Below, piece by piece: positions 12,501 through 24,025 of a stretch of 64,000 nt of DNA. Origin of the DNA: Kudoa neothunni (lineage: Eukaryota > Cnidaria); the NCBI GenBank assembly GCA_964304625.1, contig OZ199839.1, positions 7,936,001 through 8,000,000 of the forward strand, read 5' to 3'. Positions within the stretch are counted from its first letter, which is position 1. Each line of letters starts with the position of its first letter. A program made the translations under genes and the position numbers. Under the pieces are notes generated by a model that had not been told where the DNA came from, searched no databases, and worked only from the letters and a program-made list of their open reading frames with translations.

Positions 12501-15500
12501 TTTATATTTGCAGTCCATACCTCCGACCGGAAAAATACAATTTTCTTATTGGCTTTCACGGAAGACACAACAGCGTCTGCACACGCAAAAATCCGAGTAA
12601 ATTTTTATTATCCCATACACAAATATACGATTTGAGATATAATGTGAAATATTAATCTTGTAGGATATATCTGTCAATAAGGACGAATGACGACAATCGA
12701 AATGAAACATTGACGTTGATTGAACATCATAACAAATCAAATGGGATAATAGAAATAGACACACTTAAGCTGAATACTAACTACACAGTGGAGTTGGTGG
12801 AAAGTGGAACACAAATAGGCACTCAAACCTTGACTACTCCAATTACGATTTTTATGCCTCCAGATCTAAGTGAGGATCAAAGTTTGATTTTGCTCTCCTC
12901 ATAATGTTAAAAAATAGGTTTCATTCATGAACAACACAAATTCTATCCTGAAATACTTGAAATCACTTTGAAAAGTCACCAAAGCATGTTGATGAAAGTG
13001 TATTTCTACGAAGAGAATCCAGATTTTATTGTAATGTTGTGTGACTGTTGTGACCATTGCAACGTTACACCGGCTTTCGTTGTTCAAAAATTGCCGAATG
13101 ACAACATTCTCACAGTTTACGTTACCAATCTTACCTCCCATTATGATTATGTGGTGAGAGTGTCGTTTTCTCCTCACGACACTCTAAGATGGTTAAAATC
13201 TTATCAAAAAACTTTTACTACTCCTAAAAAAAGTATTTCATTCTTAGAAATAAGTTTAAACTTTATCATTCTGTTTTCTCTATGAAACGTTAAAAATGAA
13301 ATTCTGTAGTATTATGTATGCCAAGAAACGTGTCGATTCAAGTAAATAATTCATCGATCAACGTGTCCTTCGAAGTAAGTTCAGCCGACAGTGATATGCT
13401 TGGTACCGCAGTTTTGGTACAGTACAGTGATATCTCAATCAAGTATTACGTTCCCATCACTTTAATGAGAATCTCGATACCACTAAGAATAGGTTACATT
13501 ATTTTCAGTATTCGAGTAGATTTTATTGAAATCCTACATACCATATATACGTCTTAATTTTTAACATTAGGTCTATCATTTCAATGGCGACGATGCCGGT
13601 GAATCCTATGCCAAATATGTCTATAGTGAAGGTAATATTGCCATAAAATTTCAATTTTAGATGATTATTTCAAACGTGTGTGTAGCAACTGAAAAGGATC
13701 CTAAAATCGTTGTATATTCCGCTTTGTTTTGTGTGGTCGTTGGTACTTTGCTAATAATACTTGCTATCTTTGTCTATTAGTATTCTACGTTGAAGTGGAT
13801 AAAAATAATCAATATTTTTCTCTTTAGTGCATGCAAAGATCCCTTCAAAAGGGCTAGGTTTAGAATGCAAAATGGCTCTTTGGTTTGTAGTAATGGTACA
13901 AAATTTAACTTTCTCATTTCATTTCATTTCGTTAAATTAAATTAAATTTAGTTTAATTAAATTATTATGGTATTTATAGATAAATTGTTGTCAGACCAAA
14001 AACCCAACGTGGATGACTCCAACCTACTAACTACTGATCTGTCCACTCAAACCAATATCAACATTAATAAGTTTGAATTTGGATTGAACAATTTTACCGA
14101 AAAGTTAAATTCTCTCAAGAAAAATCACAACTATCCGTTGATATATGAATATAAAGTTTTACAAATCTTGACCAAATCGGTTGGACGGCCTCCTGCAAAT
14201 CAATCTCCCTTCAGTATGAGAGTGTTCAATGTAAATTAAAATGTAGTTAAGAGCGGCGTGTTACCTATTATTTAGCCTGATTCCCATACTTGTTATATCC
14301 TATTGAAGTGTAAGTTCTCATCTCTATTATATTTTTTGTAAATATCATCATGGCACATCACATATTTAGCCCCTAAAGTTGATCAAAATATTCAATTTTT
14401 GTCCCTTCTCCAAGAGTTATCTCCTTCTCTTGTGATTTCATTGGACTACAAAGAATCTAATAAAAACAACTACTGGGAGCACATCGATAACAGCTTATCC
14501 AACAACACTGTCCCCTTTTCTATTGATATGAATGTTAAAAAATATTACTATGGTTGTATATATAGAGAGATTAAAATCAATGCAAATGTAACTAAAAGTT
14601 TTGAAATTCTTTTATAGTTAAAACAATAATAACTCATCTTTCGTTAGGATTCCTCTGAAGGCTTCGAACTCAGTCACCTGGAATATTTGGATTGGTCTAT
14701 AAATTCTCATATGCCCAATTGTTATGGATCTTACAGTCAGTTACAAAAATTATTGCTTACATTTCTTGTAAACAATCCGCAGCAGCCCGTAGTTTTGCAC
14801 TGCAAGTAATCCTAACTAGATAATGAATATTAGATTAAACTGTATGTTGCAACGTTAAACTATTCATTATTATATAGAAATGGGATAGATAAATGTGGCA
14901 CCACCGTCGCTCTCAACTATTGCATCAAACGATACAATAACAGCGATGAGATAAATATCATAAAGAATATCGTTGAATTTACCAACTGGAATAATTTCTA
15001 CTTAATCAGTGATTGGGTGAGTTGTGTTTATAGATAACTACTAATTGTATACAAATATAGGGGGCTCTGATGAGTGTTTACTGCGGTTGTTATGAACTGT
15101 TAGCGTTCTCCAATTTGATTCTCAAGGTGGACAATTACAATCGCTCGCTTTATGCCACCGAATACAATGTAAGAAATTCCATTAATTTCACCCTTTAATT
15201 TTCCCTACTTATTTTGTTATTTCAAAATGTGTTACTTTTTAGAATGCTTTGTGCCATTTAAATGGGGGCTTCAAAAAGGACATAGCTAGAAAATTGAGTA
15301 ACTGCAAAAAAAACACTAACAAGAAATACATTCCATGTAGACGCTTATCACTATTGCAATGGATTGATAGTTTTTTATTTTAGTCGATAGAAATATTCCT
15401 TATATCTGCGGGACCCAACAGTACAACTCCAATGTACATAAATGCCAGTTTGATTCGAGTAAATGAATAGCGTTACTAAATTATATCCTCTATCAAGACA

Positions 15501-16390
15501 AAATTTACTGATATACACTGTTTATAGAGCAATAGCCATCACACGCATGACTATATCATCACACAGAATCCGACTAAAAAAACTCTTGGGATGTTTTTGA
15601 ATATGATTCATCGTCATAAATGCCCGCTAGTTATTAATGCAAATAATTTGGCATTATTCGATTGCTGTAGGCCTGTAACCGTTTTATTTATCTTAGATGA
15701 TTTTATCTAAACAGATTTTTGGTAGATCCCATCGTATTATATACCAATAGACGATGATATTGAGGCAGAAATTTTCAAAAATCACACTCTCAATTCGATC
15801 ACACCTAATATCAATTCTCATTTGAAATTTTGTGCACTGAGACAATACAATTGTCAACTGTCATGCAAACTAAGTGATAATAAACATAACTTTACTATCA
15901 TCTCCATCCATACGACCCCCAATCAAGTTACTCCCAATGACGACATTGCTATCGTATGCAGATTAATAATGCGAATGATTGGCAGTAGAAAAAAAACTTT
16001 TGGCGGTCCCATAGTCGTCCATTGTGTGTAAGTGTTTATATGGATTAAACATTATTTTTCGTTTAATAACTTATTTGAATTTACTTACTATTGATCTCTA
16101 GTGAAGGAGGACCAACTTCTGGAATATTGGTAGCTAGCTGTATTCTAGTGGAACAATTTATCAATTTTGGATTCACCAATCTTCCGGTTACGATAAGAAA
16201 TTTGGTTAGACAACGAGCAAATCTCATAACCACCAGGGTATTGCCATTTTCGGTTGATGTATGTGTTAATCTTTTATATTTAATAAAGGCACAGTATAAA
16301 ACTGTTTTCAATATTGTGAAGCACTTTATTCGAAACTACATAAAATCTCCTTATCCTCAACCTTTATCGTATCCTTATGTCAAATTTTAG
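9514..16390 (+). CDS. receptor-type protein tyrosine phosphatase with two catalytically dead phosphatase domains
   Basis: A cell-surface receptor of the LAR/RPTP type. The ATG at 9514 opens a signal peptide (MVFSKQLFLLATLLLLF). Then come two Ig domains (about 9780-10070, W-K-E-G...D-N-G-R-Y-S-C; and 10123-10389, ending Q-T-Y-H-C-V-V-S-N) and fibronectin-III-like modules on exons 12194-12596, 12664-12881, 12918-13232 and 13310-13631. A membrane helix follows (about 13705-13779), then tandem phosphatase domains D1 (about 13980-15168) and D2 (15243-16387). Roughly 20 exons are joined by GT-AG introns mostly 36-90 nt long; one is 1.8 kb. In D1 the HCxxxxxR signature reads HCKNGIDKCGT and the WPD loop reads WSI. 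In D2 it reads HCVEGGPTSG. Both lack the phosphate-binding Arg, so both look like pseudophosphatases. The D2 motif YINASLIR confirms the fold. The splice between about 15338 and 15400 does not keep frame in my model: a one-base problem from decay, assembly error or a missed splice site. A poly(A) signal lies near 16474. Confidence 0.85.
10390..12193 (+). other. long intron of the receptor phosphatase gene
   Basis: 1.8 kb, GT at 10390 and AG at 12192-12193, joining codons in phase 1 between the second Ig domain and the first fibronectin module. It is about 30 times longer than the other introns and very AT-rich. No coding remnant or repeat is recognised inside. Confidence 0.7.
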
Positions 16391-17953
16391 CATTTCATAT
16401 TTCTGCGCTGGGAGAAATTTATTTTTGTAGTTTATTATTTTTCTGCGATGCCCATGTTTTTATGCCTATTTCAAATAAAATAAATCTATTATGTCTTATA
16501 CATTTTAGTAGTTTTTTTTATTATTATATCATGAAGAAAATAAATTAATTCAACGATCGTGGTGAAGTTTAAAAAATTTTCGAGAGGTCATTTTAACCAA
16601 GCGTGTTTTAAAATGAAATGGGACTTCTTATAATACAAAGCTAAGTTATAATCATAAATGTTTGTAATTTTTTTATTTATATCTAATAATTTCACTATTA
16701 GATATAGATTTATAACAAGTTATACATTGCAAAAACAACGATTCATTCTCGTTAGATTCAAAACCCGCCAGCTGTGATTTTAATTGTGGTAAACTTTCCG
16801 GGTAAATAATGAATTCTCTGATACACAATCGTATGAAGCACAGTAAGAATAAATAAAAAAAATTCATTGAGACAAATATAATACAGAAAATGTTCATGAC
16901 AAAAACTTCGTGTATTCTTCTAATTTAGTACGATCATTCTCGAAGAAAGGAAGCACGATATTCTTAAAGAGATATACAGAGTCAATTTTCCTAGTAATAT
17001 TCAAACAAAGTAAGAAATTTGTTTCTTGTTTCTTACAGATAAAATATTAATTGATTTATAGCATTTCACAAACAAAAATTTTGAACAAATATAACAAAAA
17101 TTTCGAAGAGCATGTGATTGTGAAAATTTAGATTTGTGAAATCAAGGCATTTATAGCTTATATTACTTTTTTGGGATAATAGAATCTAGTTTAACCCAGT
17201 TGAATGATGCTTAGTGTCAATTATTTTTTATTTGTAAAAGAAATTCAGCCAGAATATATTTTAACTACAACAAAGATACTTACACTATGTGGTTGGTGTT
17301 CTGGTTTCCCTAAATCCTTATCAAAATTAACAGAGTAAGAGATTTTTGAAGTGTATTAATTCCTACTATTTTAAATAATTCATCACTTTAGAATATCTGA
17401 CAAGTGTCGTAATCTTCCGAATATTTAGAGAGAAATATGTTTTACGATAGATATACCGTCGAATCCTACTAAATATTGATTTTACATCTTGAATATAATG
17501 GATTTACCAATATTTTATATTTCTAACATGTATGTGATATTAATTTTCCAAATATGATTGTAAAATACATTATAAATTTAGTCTTAATAACTTTTTAAAA
17601 GAGTATTCGTTTTTACGTGTAAGGTTAAATTTTCGGATTTTTTGACTAGAGTCAATTTCACCCACGCGTGTTTTCCTGTATATTTTTGTGCGTTTTCCGA
17701 AGGATTAATTTCGTATAAGTATCTATTTTATTGTCAAGTGGGTGCTTCTCGTTGCGATTTTTTGGTGAACTCTTAGTACAGGATTGATTTTCCATGACCG
17801 TTTCGTTCTAAGTGATTTTACTTTAACTTAATAAAATACACTAAGTTAAAGCTAGATTTATCTTCAATTATTATTATTATTATAACTCCTAAAATAATAG
17901 TGCTTCAATGCTTTTATAACGAATTAATATATATATATATATATATATATATA
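16391..17953. other. intergenic non-coding DNA
   Basis: Holds the 3' end of the phosphatase gene (AATAAA near 16474), then AT-rich DNA with no gene seen. It ends in an (AT)n run at 17926-17953 that served as target for the next transposon. Confidence 0.5.
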
Positions 17954-19521
17954 CAGTATTTCAAGATCTAAATGCAATTAGGTAAAACCAAAATGCAACT
18001 GCTTAAGATCAAAATGCAACATTTTTCTTTCGTTGGATATTTAAACTAATTATTGATAATCTCCATATTTATACACTTTGGGAAATATGATTCAGCATGA
18101 TTTGAATAATTATTCAAATGATTAACAGAAACTTCCGCTGGACTCTCCATAATAGTGGCCATCAATTGTTCATGATTTTGAGGATATCTGTTTCTCACAA
18201 TGGTTTTCACTTGGTGAAAAAACTCCTCAATAGGATTGAGGAAGGGGGAATAGGGCGGAAAAAACAACAGTTTTTGATTGCTTGACTCTACAAGCTCAGT
18301 TGTGGTATTCGTTTTATGGAACCGAACATTATCCATTATGAGGAGAGCACGTTCGACCCCCTCGTTAGCTAGATCATCAAATAACTTGCTGATGAAATTA
18401 TAAAATATATTTTGGTTAACGGATCCACTTTCCAAATGGAAGGTTCAAACCTTTTCAGCACTTATAGCAGTTATTAAGGTTATATTTTTTGAGTGTACGC
18501 TCTTTACTTTGAGATTCGCTCCTGTTCCAGAGAGTGATCGCCCAAATGATCGCCGCATGGATAATGAAAATCCCGCTTCATCAATGAAAATCACTGACGA
18601 ATACATGGGCTTATTTTGTAAATACTCAAGCACATAACTATTTGATGTAAATAAATATCATAACTAAAATAATAACTTTTTTCTCTTTATAATGTTATTT
18701 GGCGAATTTCTAGCTAACGGGACGATCGAAATCCGTTTCAAGGTATAATGAAAATCACATAAGCATTTACTTACAGTTTGTCTGGTTACTTCGATATTAA
18801 ATTCGTCCAGAAGTTTTTCAGCGATTGTTTCCAAGATAACGGTGTAATCGTCATCCACTAATTCACGAATATACTGTTTGTGAGATTCATCCAATTTCGA
18901 TCTTCTGTCGCCACCCTTTTTTGCTGCTATTTCAGCCCCATTTTCTAAGCTTTTGCGTAATATTCTTCCAATGGTGGATTTATGAACGCCCGTTTATTCG
19001 GCAATAAAACTGTTTGTATAATTTTCCTAATAAATGTAAACTAAGAAAGGCAACAAAATAATTGCTTTCGATAACGTGACAACAAGATTCCTAATTTCAT
19101 CACTGAGAGTAATGTATTTTCTTTTAGGAAGGTTGTTGTTTTGTTGGTTATTGCCGAGTGCTGACATTTTAACTTAGCGTGCGCTGAATTTACAAAAATT
19201 AAAGTTAAATGTCATGCAATTTCCTATTTAATTGAGATTAATCTTCAGAATTCATCTTTAGTTATTAATAAGAATCATTGTTTAAATGATGGCATCGACG
19301 CAAAAACGGTAGCTTATAACTAGTTTGTAAGATGATCGTAGTAATTCAACTTAATTAAATTCTAATAGTTTATTTTATGAGGTGTAACGTGTGATCGGCG
19401 CTTAAATTATATAATTATCAATTAAAATATAAGTTTTTTAGTTCTTGTATGAAAATTATGCGTCCACGCTTATGGGTTTCATTTTGATTTTACCCAGTTG
19501 GATTTAGATCTTGAAATACTG
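17954..19521 (-). mobile_element. Tc1/mariner (IS630-like) DNA transposon, both ends present
   Basis: 1,568 bp between TA duplications (17952-17953 and 19522-19523) inside an AT repeat. The inverted ends begin CAGTATTTCAAGATCTAAAT on both sides and continue imperfectly for about 50 bp; the motif AAAATGCAA recurs inside the left end. One transposase gene fills the minus strand. The well-kept ends and few coding lesions suggest recent activity. Confidence 0.9.
18046..19167 (-). pseudogene. Tc1/mariner transposase, lightly damaged
   Basis: The ATG is at 19167. N-terminal helix-turn-helix motif (LSDEIRNLV...FIAE...TGVHKSTIGRIL) is followed by a second helix region (VTRQTVSKCL). The DDE triad is in IFIDEAGFS, ALLIMDN and PFLNPIEEFF; 34 residues separate the second D from the E (DD34E). 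Two 39-nt introns fit: GC-AG at 19065-19027 and GT-AG at 18676-18638. With those removed, all parts share one frame, broken by two in-frame stops: TAA just after FIAE, and TGA at 18444-18442 after SAEKV. The copy is probably inactive but young. Confidence 0.8.
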
Positions 19522-20459
19522 TATATATATATATATATACATGATATTCTTAGAAAGAAATTATGGTTTACATGAAGGGAAACTTATTTCCTCATTGATT
19601 TTTGTCACTTATTGTTTATAAATATAAATAGATACGAATAATAATTTAATTAAATTTAATAATATTTAACAAAAAATTAGAAATTATCTGAACTGTTATA
19701 AGATTTAATAACCTTTTTTACAACATAACAAAAACCTATAAATATAGTGATACTTCAAAAATGTAGTTAATTATATATAAATTAAATTTTTCCGCAGATA
19801 ATAAAATAAGAGCATTATTGATTAAATTTTAAAATCACATTACTTCCTATATATAATTTATTAACTTTTTCATAGTTCTTTGAGATACCGTATGTTTAGC
19901 AATTATTAAAAAATGCATTATCGTCATAATATATTTCTATAATTCAAATATAGGTCTCTAAAATTCTGAAATCGTTGATAATTTCTCATCGAATAATTTT
20001 CTTCGATAAATTGATATATATGGTTAAGTTATAAAGAAAGTTTTATTGAAGTCAAAATTGAATATTTAATGAGATTATTGTTACGATGAGCATAATTAAC
20101 TTTTAATTGTATTGCAACACATTATTTTCCCATGAATATTGAGTATTAAAAGATTTCATAATAAAAAATTAAACGGGATAAAATAACAATGAAAAATTCA
20201 AATCAGGGATGATTTTATATTGGTCTAATTTTTCGTTTAAATATTATGATAATCGAATAAAACGTACGAAATTGTACCGGTATTTAATACATTTTTGATT
20301 ATTATATCAAATTTACGCAAATGCGAGCAATTAAATATTATTGTAATTCATTATAAATATTTGTCGATCAAATTATTATTCCGTAGGAAGTAATTCTATA
20401 TACTGCTTTAAAATTATAATTATTAACGAGTGTCTTCAGGATTTAATATAATATTTTAT
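19522..20459. other. intergenic non-coding DNA
   Basis: AT-rich. No gene or recognised repeat is seen apart from the (AT)n run next to the transposon. Confidence 0.5.
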
Positions 20460-21108
20460 TGGATTTTTAAAATAGGTTTGATATAGCGTTATTAGTTAAA
20501 AGATTTCATGCACCATCTATGAATATTCTTATAGGTCATTTTTTAAATTGTTTTGCCGGTTATATCTGAATAGAAGTTAAATTTTACCCTCCTTAAGAAA
20601 ATAAATATTGTTGAATTTAACATTTGAGTTATTTTATAATCATATGGATCCCATACTTTAGAAATGACAATAAATTGTTTTACGTATACGAAAACCTCTT
20701 GAACTTTACCTGAAATAATAACTTATATGACGTACTTTTATAAAATAATCAATGTCATGAGAATCATACAACCTCTTATATTTTTGATTGTAAATATGTG
20801 AATGGGTATTATACTGTGATAAATTGTTTGCGCTTGATTTCCTTCTGATTATTTAGAATCTATCTGATTTCTGCGATATTTATTTCAATTAATAATCAGG
20901 GTAATAAATTATTTCCCGTCAAAATATTAGTTAAGATGAATTAATATTTCCGAAATATTTGTATTGATGCTTCATTGAGTTTAAGTCGAACAATAATTCT
21001 GTATACATATATACATATATATATATATATGTATGAATTATAATCTGATCAAATTTTTGATTTTTATATTGAACGATAGTTGTCGTTCAATATCTTGTGC
21101 AAAATATA
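20460..21108 (+). promoter_or_regulatory. conserved upstream region of family copy A
   Basis: About 650 bp are recognisably shared with the DNA before copies B (27890-28523), C (39285-39727) and D (59632-60190, inverted). Shared blocks include a CATGAGAATCATACA motif near 20757 and an AATTCTGTRTAYATATA segment about 110 bp before the ATG that could serve as a TATA region. Retention across all copies suggests the duplicated unit includes the promoter. Confidence 0.55.
21068..21091. promoter_or_regulatory. 24-bp palindrome before the copy A start codon
   Basis: ATTGAACGA, a 6-bp loop, then TCGTTCAAT: perfect 9-bp arms, ending 17 nt before the ATG. The same palindrome and spacing occur before copies B and C. 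In C and B the loop bases have changed but the arms have not. It could be a protein site or a 5' UTR hairpin. Confidence 0.6.
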
Positions 21109-24025
21109 ATGAAGCATTTTATCCATCTTTTGGGAATTTATACTTTTCTGTCATGTATGTACACATACGACTAAAAATATTACTGATAACATATAGCCTA
21201 CTTTTCTCTTACATACACGCAAACGACCCAGGGAAGTGCTTCAAATTTAGTCTCTACTGAAAGCACATTAACTTACAAACTTGTAAAAGAGGCAAGTGAA
21301 CTGAAGATTAATTTGATATTAAGTGGACCCGATTATACTGGGGGGAAAAATTGTCATATTAAACAATCCAACAAAGATGACACAAATCTTAATGAAATTA
21401 ACCAATGCCCTGGTGATACTCACAACACAGATAATACCAAATGTGTTTGGACATGCTCAGGAAGTGAAAATAAATTAACTTTTGACAAGTCTTCTTCGAG
21501 TGCAAAGTATATTGCCGTTTTTACAGAAAATAACGCAGGAACCGCAGCAACAAAAAATAATAATGGGGCTGTATTTGGTTTAGAATTTCGTAATTAAAGC
21601 ATCTAATATTTTTTATAAATTTTTATTAGCATTATTGGTCAACCCGCAAGTAACAATAACGACAAACGGCCAAAAATTAAAATTGAGCACAAAAACTTGT
21701 ACACCGGTGAAATGTACGATATTTTACAAAGATGTTCAATATAACAGTGGAGCAGCTCAGGAAAGTTGCACCACAAATATTGAAAGTGAAGTGGAGTTTA
21801 ATTTGATGATTCCACATTATGAAATAAAATGCGATAATTATCCCAGTTTCTTTTATACACTGCAAAATAAATATACTCTACTAAACATTGAGATTTATCA
21901 ACCACAATATTACGTGACCTCTATTTCAGATGCTACAACGAAGTATATGGTAAAGTTTACAAACAAATTTCCCTTCGAAATGTGTCTTTTCAAAATAAAA
22001 GACGTGTCAACAACTGGCGTTAGCAATGACTACACATCAAAATGTGGTTCAGAAATGAGAAAATGTTATGCACCTTGTAATAATGTAGAACTGGAATATA
22101 CGGCTTCCAAGTCTGTTGTTGAAATATTAATTCAAACTAGACACGTACCAATGACCATAAGTGGAAAAACCTATGAAGGATATAATCAGAAAAAATTTGG
22201 TATTTCATGGATATTTACTTATTTATAACCTTCTTATAGTTATCACAGGAACTACCACTCCTACCCTATTGTCAGCTCACACACCTACTGGCGTTACATT
22301 AAATGTTCAATTGTTTAAGCCAGATGGTGTACCTAATTTTGAGAGATGTACTGTAACTTATTATGAAGCGGACAAACCTAAACCTGCTGTTCCTGGAAAC
22401 GCGAAATGTGAAGACGACAGTCAAACCTGTAGAACAGAGTGCACTACTGCTCTAAAGATTACAGAACTTTCTAATGGAAAACCGTATATTCTCGAAATCG
22501 CAGCAGGAAATGGCAATGGTATACTTGCTAATTTTAAAGAACATATATTTTTTCGAACAGGTAATATAATATAAAAAAAAAATTTTTTAATAAATATATA
22601 GAAAAGAAACCTGGTTCTACCTATTCAACGACAAATCCGACAGTAACGGATACAACTGCATCAATTAGAGCAATAGATAATAGCGAAGCACTCAACGAAC
22701 AAGACAAGACTTGTGCTTACTATATAAGCCCTCATGGAAAGGATGTATATGTGTGTGCCATGTGCGAAGATAGTGATCCTTGCAGGGGTTTTTTGTAAGG
22801 ATTCTCAAAAAATTATTGGGTTAATGCCCGGAACTAAATATGACCTAAAGGTTGTTGCACATGACGATTATGGGGATAAGATACACCAAATTACAACGAG
22901 TATATAAATAATTGACCTCGAATTATATAACTAATTTTCTTTTAAGCATTGTCAACGCTCACATTACAATCGGAATTTATAGAAAAAGGCTTCAAAGTGA
23001 CTGGTGTACTGTCAACACCATATCCTACAGCTGTTTGTCACTATAAAGTAAACGTAAAAAAAGGGAATGAATCAAAGTTGGTCTACCAATGCCCACCATT
23101 GGCTTCTACAACAAACACTGGCCCATCCTCCAATGCACCAAAAACTTCTAAAATAGCACTAGCTAGGACAACTAATGGACAACAACCACAGAACGTACCG
23201 CCTTCAAATAAAAAAACCGGAATCACCTCATGCACACAACCTCCATTGTGCACTGATATTATATTCAATGAAGGATACGAAGCAGACAAGGAATATGATG
23301 TTTTAGTTACGGCTGTTGGCAGATCTGTAGAAACTACCGTCGAAATACCCATAAGTAATAAAACACCTTATTCTAAATTAGTTAAATTTATATTTTAATT
23401 ACGTTTTCAAAATTATTAAAAATATGTACAATAATTCTAGTTATACTAAATTTTAATGTAGATCCACAACCTACCCCCACTAATAATCCAATCAAATTAA
23501 CCGTGGTGTTTACAAGAGAAGACAAAAACATAATAATTAAAACTTCTCTTCCTACTGGTGTCGATGAACAGTCGTTATGCAAATGGGAATTGAAAAATTG
23601 GGATGATCCATCAAAACCAATCGTCCAAAAATGCATGGCAACTGGTGAACAAGGTTGTTCTGTTTTTCCATCGTGCAAGGAATTTACAATTTCCAATGTG
23701 GATAACACCAACAATTACCGTTTGATGTTGTATCATAGTACCAATAACAATATCTCTGGTTTTGTCGAGATCCAGAAAGGTAATTGATTAAATATTATTG
23801 GTCATTATTTCTGATATTTTGATTAGATGATGAATCAAACAAATCCATGTAACATCAAGTTGTTAAATTATAATTGATTTACTTTAGGTCAAAAAATACA
23901 ATGTACTTATTGATGGAGATATCTTGTTAATCAATTATTTTAGAATTATTGCTGTAGTAGTTCCTGCGCTCATCATTGTCGTTGGTGTGGGATTCTATTT
24001 CGGATATTGGAAAAATAAAAACTAG
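21109..24025 (+). CDS. modular type I membrane protein, family copy A
   Basis: No known family is recognised. Ten exons: 21109-21154, 21197-21589, 21630-22199, 22240-22560, 22602-22899, 22947-23354, 23462-23779, 23827-23848, 23888-23902 and 23944-24025. Introns are 39-107 nt. Exon 1 encodes a signal peptide (MKHFIHLLGIYTFLS). Exons 2-7 each hold one Cys-containing module with intron phase 1 on both sides. Exon 4 (CTVTYYEADKP, GKPYILEIAA) and exon 5 (MPGTKYDLKVVAH) are fibronectin-III-like. Exon 3 is the largest (190 aa). Exon 6 holds a Ser/Thr/Pro/Asn-rich insert. Exon 9 is a 15-nt microexon. The last exon encodes a membrane helix (IIAVVVPALIIVVGVGFYF) and the tail GYWKNKN. One break: around 22790 an extra T in a T-run shifts the frame in exon 5, relative to B, C and D. 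It may be real or an assembly indel. Expected length is about 824 aa. Confidence 0.75.

Noticed and set aside
16091-16390. Independent small gene
   Set aside because: It is the last exon of the phosphatase gene, joined in frame at HCVEGGPTSG.
23083-23352. 89-codon minus-strand ORFs recurring in family copies (also at 30497, 41701 and 57352 inverted)
   Set aside because: They recur only because the sense exon is conserved; they lie wholly opposite the insert module and resemble no protein.
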